Assembly: GCA_023401045.1 (NCBI GenBank)
Contig: JAEXEM010000179.1
Span: forward strand, 1 to 7,216
Direction of reading: 5' to 3'
Length of the DNA: 7,216 nucleotides
DNA from: Actinomycetes bacterium
GTDB lineage: Bacteria; Actinomycetota; Actinomycetes; Actinomycetales; Cellulomonadaceae
The position numbers and the translations under genes are program-made. Positions 1-6,336 of the stretch are shown here, one piece after another (position 1 is the first letter of the stretch; each line of letters begins with the position of its first letter). The notes under the pieces were generated by a model. The model saw only the letters and a program-made list of their open reading frames with translations, ran no database searches and was not told the DNA's origin.

Positions 1-1070
1 GGGTCACGCGCGACGGGCAGCAGCCGCGCGATGGCCGACTGCGCCGCGAGCTCGCGCTCGAGCTCGCCGTCCTGCGCGCGGGCGACGAGCCGCAGCGACA
101 CCGCCGAGCCGAGGAACTCCGCGGCCGCCCGCACCCCGAACGGCACGGTGTGCGGCCCGGCGTAGTGGTGGCACGCGACGAGCCCCCACAGCCTGCCGTC
201 ACGCAGCAGCGAGATCGACATCGACGCCCGCACACCCATGTTCGTCAGGTACTCGACGTGGACGGGCGAGACGCTGCGCAGCACCGAGTGCGTGAGGTCG
301 AGCGGGTCGCCCGTGCCCGGGTCGAACGGCGGCACGATCGGTACCGGCGTGTAGCCGACGTCGGCGATGAGCCGGATCCAGTTCGTCTCGTACAGCGCCC
401 GGGCCTGGGGCGGGATGTCGGAGGCCGGGTAGTGCAGCCCGAGGAAGGAGTTGAGGTCGCCGCGCCGTGCCTCGGCGACGACCTCCCCGTTGTGGTCGGC
501 GTCGAACCGGTAGACCATCACCCGGTCGAAGCCGGTGAGCGCGCGCACCTCCTGGGCGGCGGCGTCGTAGAGCTCCTCGAGGCTGCCGGCGTGGTTGAGC
601 CGCTCGAGCGCGCCACGGACCGCCTGGTACGTGTTGGGGAAGGAGAACGGCCGGGGCCCGCGGGCCACCTCGAGCTCGACGACGAGCAGCGGCCGGCCGC
701 CGACCATGACCCGGTGGAGCACCGCGTCGACGACGGTGGCGCCGTCCGGCCCGGGCACCGCCACCTCGACGGGGTTGCGGGCGCGCAGGTCGCCCCACGC
801 CCGCACGTGGACCCGGACCGCAGCCGCGGCCTCGGCGCCGACGACCTCGTCGAGGGTGCGGCCCAGCGCCTGCTCGGCGGTGAGGCCGGTGAGCACGGTG
901 ACGTTGGCGGACACGTGCCGCACGACGAGGTCCGGCTCGGTGAGGGCGAGGAGCACCCCGTGGGGCTGGACGGACCCGGGGATGCGGATCGGCTCGTCGG
1001 CGCAGGTGTCGAGGTCGACGGTCGCCGACGGCCCGCCCGCGGGGGCGGCAGCGCCCTCGTCGTCCGTCAT
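1..1070 (-). CDS. bphP: Bacteriophytochrome photoreceptor, N-terminal part (PAS-GAF, start of PHY); 3' end beyond window
   Basis: The 356 visible codons match the photosensory module of bacterial phytochromes, red/far-red receptors that bind biliverdin and control an output domain. A PAS domain spans roughly residues 20-130 with Cys23 in C-ADEPIRIPGSVQPHG, the canonical bilin-attachment cysteine and the start of the figure-of-eight knot. A GAF domain spans about 150-320 with PASDIP (215-220, Asp218), SPVHVEYL (His271) and ACHH (Cys300, His301). These correspond to Asp207, His260 and His290 of the Deinococcus protein, all at a constant offset of 11. The PHY domain has only just begun when the window ends, so the output (histidine kinase, GGDEF or other) cannot be seen. 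The ATG at 1070 is preceded by GGAG with a 5-nt gap. It is the third gene in a row on this strand, 104 nt after the aldo/keto reductase. No heme oxygenase, the source of biliverdin, is in the window. Confidence 0.95.
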   Translation of the reverse strand, partial: MTDDEGAAAPAGGPSATVDLDTCADEPIRIPGSVQPHGVLLALTEPDLVVRHVSANVTVLTGLTAEQALGRTLDEVVGAEAAAAVRVHVRAWGDLRARNPVEVAVPGPDGATVVDAVLHRVMVGGRPLLVVELEVARGPRPFSFPNTYQAVRGALERLNHAGSLEELYDAAAQEVRALTGFDRVMVYRFDADHNGEVVAEARRGDLNSFLGLHYPASDIPPQARALYETNWIRLIADVGYTPVPIVPPFDPGTGDPLDLTHSVLRSVSPVHVEYLTNMGVRASMSISLLRDGRLWGLVACHHYAGPHTVPFGVRAAAEFLGSAVSLRLVARAQDGELERELAAQSAIARLLPVARD

Positions 1071-1139
1071 CGGTGCTCCAGTCCTGGCGGCAACCACCCC
1101 GTCCGCCACGTCGTGAACGGTAGTCCATGACGCTGCGGG

Positions 1140-1165
1140 CTCCGGCGAGCGCCTGCCCGCCGGAG
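1140..1165 (-). terminator. Possible intergenic hairpin after the aldo/keto reductase
   Basis: A perfect 8-bp inverted repeat (CTCCGGCG / CGCCGGAG) with a 10-nt loop lies 9 nt beyond the reductase stop codon and 69 nt before the phytochrome start. It has no T-run after it, so it is at best a weak or U-less terminator, or an attenuating or mRNA-end structure. If it terminates, the phytochrome would need its own promoter in the remaining short gap. I see no clear one. Confidence 0.35.
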
Positions 1166-1174
1166 AGGTGGCGG

Positions 1175-2152
1175 TCAGTCCTCGAACGGGGCGTCGAGCC
1201 AGGCCGTGCTCGGCGGCAGCAGCTCCTCGAGCTCGGCGAAGAGGTCGTCCGGCAGCGGGGCCGCGGCCGCCGCGAGCGTCTGCGCGACGCGCTCCGGGCG
1301 GGACATCCCGACGACCGTCGCGTCCACCTGCGGGTCGCGCAGCGAGAACTGCAGCGCCGCGGTGCCGAGGTCGGTGCCGTACCTCGCGCAGACGGCGCGC
1401 ATCGCGGCGACCGCGGCGAGGACCTCCGGGGGCGCCGGACGGTAGCCGTACGACGTCGGGCCACCCTGCTGGTGGGCGAGGATGCCGCCGCCGTACACCG
1501 CGGCGTTGAGGACCCCCATGCCGCGCGCACGAGCCTCGGCGACGAGGCCGGCCGCGGACCGGTCGACGAGCGTCCAGCGGTTGTGGACGAGCAGCACGTC
1601 GAAGACGCCGAGCGCGAGGTAGCGCGCGATCTCCTGGACGCGGCCCCCGGCCAGGCCGATGGCGCCGACCGCCCCGGAGTCGCGCAGCTCGACGAGCGCC
1701 TCGACGGCACCGCCGGGGCCGGTGAGCTCGTCGAACTCGTGGAACTCGGGGTCGTGGAGGTGGACGAGCGGGAGGTGGTCCATCCCGAGGCGGGCACGCG
1801 ACTCCTCGACGGACCGGAGCACCCGGGCGCCGGAGTAGTCGGACCCGTCCGGGTCGACCTTCGTCGCGACGACGAGGTCGGCCGGCACGCCGCCGGCCGC
1901 CGCGAGCGCGGAGCCGATGCGCCGCTCGCTCTCACCGCCGGAGTAGCCGTTCGACGTGTCGATGAAGCGGATGGGGCTGGCCAGCGCGGCGTGGACGGTC
2001 GCGATGCCGCGCTCGGCGGCGACGTCCTCACCGAAGAGGTCCGGCATGCTGCCGAGCGGGCCGCCGCCGAGCGCGAGCGCGCTCACCGTGAGCCCGGTGC
2101 CGGGCAGCGGCCGGAGCCACCCGTCGGCACCCGGCACGTGCGGTGCGGTCAT
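1175..2152 (-). CDS. Aldo/keto reductase (NAD(P)H-dependent oxidoreductase)
   Basis: The 325-residue product has the normal length and layout of a single-domain TIM-barrel aldo/keto reductase. An N-terminal strand region (LTVSALALGGGPLGS, about 22-35) is followed by the expected catalytic tetrad: Asp65 and Tyr70 in FIDTSNGYSGGESE, Lys98 in VVATKV and His133 in VHLHDPE. The C-terminal cofactor region is VVGMSRPERVAQTL. The HDPE context and N-terminus resemble the D-threo-aldose/L-fucose dehydrogenase-like and pyridoxal 4-dehydrogenase-like branch, which is a family-level guess; the substrate is unknown. The protein is cytosolic, with no signal peptide. I chose the ATG at 2152 over the upstream in-frame ATG at 2197 because GGGGAGA sits 7 nt before it, and the longer start would overlap the preceding gene. 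It starts 25 nt after the penicillin-binding protein stop, so co-transcription is likely. Confidence 0.9.
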   Translation of the reverse strand: MTAPHVPGADGWLRPLPGTGLTVSALALGGGPLGSMPDLFGEDVAAERGIATVHAALASPIRFIDTSNGYSGGESERRIGSALAAAGGVPADLVVATKVDPDGSDYSGARVLRSVEESRARLGMDHLPLVHLHDPEFHEFDELTGPGGAVEALVELRDSGAVGAIGLAGGRVQEIARYLALGVFDVLLVHNRWTLVDRSAAGLVAEARARGMGVLNAAVYGGGILAHQQGGPTSYGYRPAPPEVLAAVAAMRAVCARYGTDLGTAALQFSLRDPQVDATVVGMSRPERVAQTLAAAAAPLPDDLFAELEELLPPSTAWLDAPFED

Positions 2153-2159
2153 CGCTGTC

Positions 2160-2166
2160 TCTCCCC
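2160..2166 (-). promoter_or_regulatory. Ribosome binding site of the aldo/keto reductase
   Basis: GGGGAGA read on the minus strand, 7 nt before the ATG at 2152, in the 25-nt gap after the penicillin-binding protein stop. It decides the start against the in-frame ATG at 2197, which lies inside the upstream gene. Confidence 0.7.
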
Positions 2167-2177
2167 GCGGGACGTCG

Positions 2178-4163
2178 TCATCCGCCGAGGAAGGCACGCA
2201 CGAGCGGCCCGGCGGTGGTGGAACCGTACTCGCCCTCGGCGACGAAGACCGCGACCGCCAGGTCGCCCTGCACCGCGATGAGCCACGCGTGGTTCTTCAG
2301 CTCGGCGTCGGTCCCGAACTGCGCCGTCCCGGTCTTCGCCATGACGGGGGCGCCCGGCAGGTCGGCGAGGATCCCGCCGCCGCCCTCGGTGACGACCGCC
2401 CGCATCATCGCCTGCAGCGCGACGGCCTCGTCCGCGGTGAGCGGCTCGGCGGCGGGCATCGGCGACTCGTCGGGCGAGGGCTCCTCCGCGTCCTCGTCCG
2501 GGGAGGGCTCCTGGGACGCGCCGGCCTGCTCGGCCCCGGCCTCCGGCAGGACGAGCCGCGGCACGACGGTGCGCCCCGCGCCGACCGAGGCCGCGACCGT
2601 CGCCATGCCGAGGGGCGAGGCGAGCACCTGGCCCTGGCCGATGACCGAGGCGGCGTGACCCGTGGCCGACGCCTCGTCCGGCACCGTGCCGAGGAACGCC
2701 GGGAACCCGAGGTCGGCGGCCGGCTCGAGGCCGAGCGAGCGCGCCGCGGCGAGGAGGTCGGCCTGGTCGGCGAGGTCGCGGGCCCCGATGAAGGCGGTGT
2801 TGCACGAGTTGGCGAACGCCGTGCGGAACGGCACGTCGCCGAGCGCGGAGGCCGGGTAGCCGGGGAAGTTCTGGAACGAGCGCCCGTCGACGTCGATCGT
2901 CGGCGGGCACGCGACGGCGGAGTCCGGTGCGAGCCCGGCGCGCAGGTACGCGAGGGCGCTGACGACCTTGAACGTCGACCCCGGCGCGTACTGGCCGACG
3001 GTGGCGGTCGACAGGCCCTCGCTGCCGGGCCCGCTCGCGACGGCCAGCACGTCACCGGTCGAGGGCTGGAGCGCGACGAGCGCCGAGGCCGGGCCCACAC
3101 CGGCGAGGACGTCCTCGGCGCGCTGCTGCAGCGCGGGGTCGATCGTCGTGCGCAGCGGGGTGCCGGGCACCGCCTCGACGGTGTGGAGGACGCGTTCGGT
3201 CCCGGACCCGCCGAGCGCGCGCACGACGAGCCCCGGTGTGCCGCGCAGCTGGGCGTCGTAGCGCCGCTGCAGCCCGGACAGTCCCGCGAGGTCACCGCTG
3301 ACGACCTCCCCGTCGGACGCGTCGACGATCTCCGCGGTGGCCGGACCGACGGTGCCGAGCACGGCCCGCGCGAACGTCCGCGTCGGCGCCAGCGGCAGCT
3401 CGTCCGGGAGGGCGGCGACGCCGGTCATCCGGGCGAGCGCGGCCACGTCGTAGCCGGGGTCGCCCTCACGGACGACGATCGCCTCGACGAAGGCCTTGGG
3501 TCCGGCGCCGACGACGCGCGCGGCGTAGCCCTCGGGGTCGAGCTCGAGGGCCGCGGCGAGCTCGCGGGCGGCGGTGTCGAGCTGGTCCTCGGCGAGCCGG
3601 GTCTTGTCGATGCCGATGCGCTGCACGGGCCGCGGCTCGACGAGGACGGCGTCCTCGCGGCCGAGGACGACGCCCCGCTCGGCACTCCGGCGGGTGAGGG
3701 TGAGCCGTTCCCCGGGCACGAGGTCGGGCGCGAGCAGGGCCGGCTCCCACCGGACCAGCCACGGCTCCTCGGCGCCGTCCTCGGCGCGCACGAGCCGCAG
3801 CGTCGCCGAGTAGGACCAGTCGTCGTCGACGCCCGGCAGGTCCCACGTGACCGCGAGGTCCGCGGTGGCGGCGGACTCGTCCTCGGCGACCGTGAGCGCC
3901 CCGACCTCGGCGGTCGCGGTGGACTCCCCGAGCCCCTCGACGACCGCCGTTCGGGTCTCGGCGATCTCCGCGGCCGACGGCGAGCCGGGTGCGAGCGGGA
4001 CGGCCGAGAAGTCGCCGGTGCCGAGCGCGTCGGCGAGCGCCTCCGCTGCGGGCCGCGCGTCGGGGGTCGCGTCCGTGCAGGCCACGAGCCCGCCGGCGAC
4101 CAGGGCCCCGAGCAGGCCGGTGACGCCGACGCGCGCCGGGACGGTCAGGTGTGCGGATCGCAC
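2178..4163 (-). CDS. Class B penicillin-binding lipoprotein (D,D-transpeptidase) with MecA-type N-terminal domain
   Basis: The 661-residue product is a peptidoglycan cross-linking transpeptidase exported and anchored outside the membrane. The N-terminus has Arg, a hydrophobic stretch and a lipobox (LVAC, lipid-modified Cys29). Next come an NTF2-like MecA_N domain (about 34-150), a dimerisation/linker domain (about 155-320) and a transpeptidase domain from about 343. All three active-site motifs are present: S396-T-F-K399, S453-C-N455 and K610-T-G-T. The architecture is that of Mycobacterium Rv2864c-type penicillin-binding lipoproteins and, distantly, PBP2a; that does not imply resistance. I chose the GTG at 4163 because AGGAGG lies 5 nt upstream and the signal peptide then starts normally; an ATG at 4214 would add 17 charged residues before it. 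An acidic Pro/Ser-rich stretch with two EPSPDE copies (552-568) interrupts the catalytic domain between SCN and KTG. It is probably the first gene of the PBP, reductase, phytochrome run. Confidence 0.95.
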   Translation of the reverse strand: MRSAHLTVPARVGVTGLLGALVAGGLVACTDATPDARPAAEALADALGTGDFSAVPLAPGSPSAAEIAETRTAVVEGLGESTATAEVGALTVAEDESAATADLAVTWDLPGVDDDWSYSATLRLVRAEDGAEEPWLVRWEPALLAPDLVPGERLTLTRRSAERGVVLGREDAVLVEPRPVQRIGIDKTRLAEDQLDTAARELAAALELDPEGYAARVVGAGPKAFVEAIVVREGDPGYDVAALARMTGVAALPDELPLAPTRTFARAVLGTVGPATAEIVDASDGEVVSGDLAGLSGLQRRYDAQLRGTPGLVVRALGGSGTERVLHTVEAVPGTPLRTTIDPALQQRAEDVLAGVGPASALVALQPSTGDVLAVASGPGSEGLSTATVGQYAPGSTFKVVSALAYLRAGLAPDSAVACPPTIDVDGRSFQNFPGYPASALGDVPFRTAFANSCNTAFIGARDLADQADLLAAARSLGLEPAADLGFPAFLGTVPDEASATGHAASVIGQGQVLASPLGMATVAASVGAGRTVVPRLVLPEAGAEQAGASQEPSPDEDAEEPSPDESPMPAAEPLTADEAVALQAMMRAVVTEGGGGILADLPGAPVMAKTGTAQFGTDAELKNHAWLIAVQGDLAVAVFVAEGEYGSTTAGPLVRAFLGG

Positions 4164-4168
4164 GGGTT

Positions 4169-4174
4169 CCTCCT
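4169..4174 (-). promoter_or_regulatory. Ribosome binding site that sets the GTG start of the penicillin-binding lipoprotein
   Basis: AGGAGG on the minus strand ends 5 nt before the GTG at 4163. It is a full consensus match and favours this start over the in-frame ATG at 4214, which would put the ribosome site inside the coding sequence and a non-signal-like leader before the hydrophobic stretch. Confidence 0.8.
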
Positions 4175-4320
4175 GTCTGGCGTCTCCCGGGCGCGGGGAG
4201 CGCACGCGCGGCACGACGACGTGGCGCGTTCACGGGGAGACGGGGTCAGCCTGTCACCCGCCGGGCGGGCCGCGGGCCGCGCCCGGCCGATCTTCACCCC
4301 ACCTCCCCACTCGTCCGCCC

Positions 4321-4340
4321 GCGCGTCGGGGCCGACGCGC
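4321..4340. repeat. Perfect 20-bp inverted repeat in the PBP/GNAT divergent region
   Basis: GCGCGTCGG, 2 nt, CCGACGCGC: two perfect 9-bp arms, ending 8 nt before the proposed -35 element of the GNAT gene. It is not followed by a T-run and does not lie after any gene end, so a DNA-binding site is a more natural reading than a terminator. In DNA this GC-rich, inverted repeats arise by chance more often; a protein partner is inference only. Confidence 0.45.
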
Positions 4341-4348
4341 CGTTCCGG

Positions 4349-4377
4349 TTGCACCTGGACGCGCGTCCGGCAAACAT
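4349..4377 (+). promoter_or_regulatory. Candidate promoter of the GNAT gene, leaderless arrangement
   Basis: TTGCAC (4349-4354), a 17-nt spacer and AAACAT (4372-4377) resemble a housekeeping -35/-10 pair; the -10 is a poor match but keeps the conserved second A and final T. A start site 7-8 nt further on falls at or next to the ATG at 4385. No ribosome binding site precedes either ATG 4376 or ATG 4385, which fits a leaderless transcript, a common arrangement in actinobacteria. Confidence 0.4.
4357..4368. repeat. Perfect 12-bp palindrome in the GNAT promoter spacer
   Basis: GGACGCGCGTCC is fully self-complementary and lies between the proposed -35 and -10 elements. Its half-site (GACGCGC) is the same heptamer that forms the arms of the inverted repeat at 4321-4340. 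A repressor bound here would block polymerase. This is position-based inference. Confidence 0.4.
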
Positions 4378-4384
4378 GCACGTC

Positions 4385-5050
4385 ATGGACGAGGCGGGCG
4401 TACCTGAAGAACCTGCGCACCCCGTCGACCCGCCGGACGCCGTCGGGCCGCTCGACCCGGCCCAGCGGAGGCAGGCGGCCGCGGTGCTCGCCGCCGCGCT
4501 CGCCGAGGCCCCCGGGTACTCCCACCTCTTCCCGGTGCGCGCACGCCGCGAGCGCGAGCTGCGGGAGGTCTACCGCCTCACCCTCGCCGACGCGCTGCGG
4601 TACGGAAAGGTGCTCGCCACGACGCTCGACGGCGAGGTGACGGGCGTCATCGCGCTCTACCCGCCGGGGTCGTACCCCATGCCGCTGCACCGCTGGCTGC
4701 GCCAGGCCGGTCGCGTCGCGCGCGTCGCGCTCCACACCCGCGAGCACAGCCGGGGCATCATCCGCTTCGGGGAGCTCACCTCGCAGGGCGTGCCGCGGCA
4801 CTGCTGGTACGTCGAGGCGTTCGGGGTCCGGCCCGAGCTCCAGCGGGCCGGGCGCGGCAGCGTGCTGCTGCGCCGGTTCTTCGAGGAGCTCGACGCGCTC
4901 GGCGCACCGTCCTACCTCGAGACGACGAAGGAGGACAACGTCGGCTACTACGTGCGCCGCGGCTACACCGAGCGCCACGACGTCGTCCCCCTCGCCCCGG
5001 GCGGCCCGTACATCTACCCCCTCACACGTCCCGCCGCGGGCGGGCGCTGA
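4385..5050 (+). CDS. GNAT-family N-acetyltransferase
   Basis: The product (221 residues from ATG 4385, 224 from ATG 4376) belongs to the acetyl-CoA-dependent N-acetyltransferases. The region WYVEAFGVRPELQRAGRGSV carries motif A, with the pyrophosphate-binding turn Q153-R-A-G-R-G158. Motif B follows as N185-VGYYVRRGY194, the usual NxxxYxxxGY close of the fold. Residues 20-140 form the variable acceptor-binding half, typical of the longer subgroup that includes many uncharacterised actinobacterial members; the acceptor is unknown. The protein is cytosolic with no membrane segment. The upstream in-frame extension to 4151 looks non-coding and crosses the divergent promoter region. Neither ATG has a Shine-Dalgarno sequence; 4385 is preferred because it coincides with the predicted transcript start. 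The gene is divergent from the penicillin-binding lipoprotein and converges on the luciferase-like gene with 31 nt between stops. Confidence 0.9.
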   Translation: MDEAGVPEEPAHPVDPPDAVGPLDPAQRRQAAAVLAAALAEAPGYSHLFPVRARRERELREVYRLTLADALRYGKVLATTLDGEVTGVIALYPPGSYPMPLHRWLRQAGRVARVALHTREHSRGIIRFGELTSQGVPRHCWYVEAFGVRPELQRAGRGSVLLRRFFEELDALGAPSYLETTKEDNVGYYVRRGYTERHDVVPLAPGGPYIYPLTRPAAGGR

Positions 5051-5081
5051 GAGAGTGCCGCCGGTGCGCCGCCTCCCCGCG

Positions 5082-5927
5082 TCAGCGCGGCGGGCCCTGG
5101 CGCACACGCTCGAGCAGCCTCTCGGGCGTCGCCGTCGCCGGGTCCCACAGCGCGTCGACGAACCACGTCGCACCGGCCTCGGCGAGCGCGGCGACGTGGT
5201 CGCGCGCCTGCCCCGGGTCGTCCGGCAGGGCGCCGTGGACGACGACGTCGAACGGGCCGGCGTCGGGCGCGCGGTGCGCGGCGACCCAGGCGAGGACCTC
5301 GGCGAGCAGGGCGGGGTCGGCCTGCTCCATCGCGCGCTCGCCGCGGTGCTGCGGCACGATCCCGTCCCAACGGGCGGCTCTCGCCATCGACCGCTCGGAC
5401 GGGTACGCCGCGACCACCCACACGGGGACGCGTGTGCGCCCGTCGGGCCGGGTGACGGGCGGTGGGACGAGCCGCATGCCCTCGACGCGCACGTGGCGCC
5501 CGTCGAGGTCGAACCTCTCGCCGGTGGCGGACCGGTCGAGCACGTCGAGCACGTCGTCGAGCCGCTCCGCCCGTTCCCGCAGCGTCGTCGCCTCCCCGCT
5601 CACGCCGCTGACGGCACGGTCCTCCGGCACCCCGAGGCCGACGGGCAGGACGAGCCGCCCGCCCGAGAGGTGGTCGACGGTGACGGCCTGCTTGGCGAAC
5701 ACCCACGGCCGCCGGCGGGCCGGGGCGAAGACGAGCGCCCCGAGGGCGACGCGCGTCGTCCGCACCGCGGCCGCCGCGAGCACCGCGAACGGGTCCCACG
5801 TCGGCATCCCGTCGAGGTCGACGCCGTCCCACGTGAAGTACCCGTCCCAGCCGTGCTCCTCGGCGGCGACGGCGAGGTCGACGAGCTGACCGACCGACCC
5901 GAAGCTGCCCACGACGCCGAACCTCAT
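5082..5927 (-). CDS. Luciferase-like (LLM class) flavin- or F420-dependent oxidoreductase
   Basis: The 281-residue product has the TIM-barrel features of the bacterial luciferase-like superfamily. It opens with strand beta-1 MRFGVVGSFG, followed by AEEHGWDGYFTWDGV, then TRVALGALVFAP. The family signature V84-DHLSGGRLVLPVGLG is next, then LDVLDRSATGERFDLDGRHV, and the late barrel strand VPVWVVAAYPSERSMARAARWDGIVPQ. Members use FMNH2 or reduced coenzyme F420; actinobacteria make F420, but this sequence alone does not decide the cofactor or substrate. Length is slightly below the roughly 300-350 of many relatives. The ATG at 5927 is preceded by AGGAGG with a 9-nt gap and starts exactly at beta-1. 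The frame stays open for 74 more codons to an ATG at 6149, but that stretch encodes a low-complexity Val/Arg/Gln tripeptide repeat and I treat it as untranslated leader. It converges with the GNAT gene. Confidence 0.9.
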   Translation of the reverse strand: MRFGVVGSFGSVGQLVDLAVAAEEHGWDGYFTWDGVDLDGMPTWDPFAVLAAAAVRTTRVALGALVFAPARRRPWVFAKQAVTVDHLSGGRLVLPVGLGVPEDRAVSGVSGEATTLRERAERLDDVLDVLDRSATGERFDLDGRHVRVEGMRLVPPPVTRPDGRTRVPVWVVAAYPSERSMARAARWDGIVPQHRGERAMEQADPALLAEVLAWVAAHRAPDAGPFDVVVHGALPDDPGQARDHVAALAEAGATWFVDALWDPATATPERLLERVRQGPPR

Positions 5928-5936
5928 CCGCACCGA

Positions 5937-5942
5937 CCTCCT
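5937..5942 (-). promoter_or_regulatory. Ribosome binding site of the luciferase-like gene
   Basis: AGGAGG on the minus strand, 9 nt before the ATG at 5927. It argues against the longer in-frame start at 6149. A GTG two codons before the ATG would sit only 3 nt after the site, too close to be used well. Confidence 0.65.
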
Positions 5943-5966
5943 CGCCGCCCGCGAGCCGTCCACCCG

Positions 5967-6038
5967 GGACCGCACCGCCCGCACCGTCGCCACCACGCGC
6001 ACGACCCGAACCGCCTGCACCACCTGCACCGCCTGCAC
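5967..6038. repeat. Degenerate 9-bp tandem repeat, eight units
   Basis: Eight consecutive 9-bp units with plus-strand consensus near C[GA]CC[CT]GCAC. The three units at 6012-6038 (CGCCTGCAC, CACCTGCAC, CGCCTGCAC) differ by one base; the five toward 5967 are progressively diverged. Read on the minus strand the units are in frame with the downstream luciferase-like gene and would encode Val-[Gln/Arg]-[Ala/Val] tripeptides. The array ends 24 nt from that gene's ribosome binding site, so it probably sits in its leader. Confidence 0.65.
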
Positions 6039-6330
6039 CGTCAGGCGTGCCGGCGAGCGAGCAGCGCGACCGTCCCGACCGTATCGACGGCCTCCGACAA
6101 CGCCCGGGCCCGCGCCACGACCGACCGGCCGCGGCGGCGTCGAGTTCACCCGCCGTCGGCTCGCCCGGCCGACCGGGGCGCGGCCCCCTCCGCCGTCGGC
6201 ACCGTGACCTGCGGGAGTGCCCCGCCCACCGCGCGTCGCACCGCGGACGGGGAGCCCGCGATCTGGACGGACGTCCGCGCCCGAGGTCGACTCACGGCCC
6301 GCTTCAGTGGTGGGATCCTGGCCGGGCGCC

Positions 6331-6336
6331 TACCGT
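6331..6336 (+). promoter_or_regulatory. Candidate -10 element of the SpoIIAB-like gene
   Basis: TACCGT fits the TANNNT pattern of actinobacterial -10 boxes and would start transcription about 58 nt before the GTG at 6401. No good -35 is present at 17-18 nt spacing, so this is a weak call based on position and one hexamer. Confidence 0.3.

Noticed and set aside
199..2031. A 610-codon minus-strand open frame across the aldo/keto reductase and phytochrome
   Set aside because: It is in a different frame from both recognisable genes and its translation is Ser/Arg/Pro-rich noise.
150..2281. Two long plus-strand open frames (150-1130 and 1127-2281) opposite the phytochrome and reductase
   Set aside because: Val/Arg/Gly/Glu-rich translations with no recognisable domain; the minus-strand genes explain the region fully.
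4164..4320. Promoter of the penicillin-binding lipoprotein on the minus strand
   Set aside because: GTGACA near 4250 could act as a -35, but no acceptable -10 lies at the right distance. A promoter must exist here or further upstream but I cannot point to it.
1956..4640. An 894-codon plus-strand open frame antisense to the penicillin-binding protein
   Set aside because: Its translation is Arg/Gly/Glu-rich low-complexity with no family features, and it overlaps genes with intact catalytic motifs on the other strand. It is a by-product of high GC content.
5043..5090. Bidirectional terminator between the converging GNAT and luciferase-like genes
   Set aside because: Only a 5-bp stem (CCGCG/CGCGG, 5077-5090) over the luciferase-like stop and a 6-bp stem with a G-T pair (5043-5059) over the GNAT stop are present, neither with a T-run. 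Too weak to call in DNA of this composition.
5967..6038. CRISPR-like array
   Set aside because: The units are 9 bp, contiguous and degenerate, without spacers.
5928..6149. N-terminal extension of the luciferase-like protein to the ATG at 6149
   Set aside because: The added 74 residues are a Val/Arg/Gln tripeptide repeat plus Arg/Gly-rich sequence, while AGGAGG directly precedes the ATG at 5927, where the family's first strand begins.
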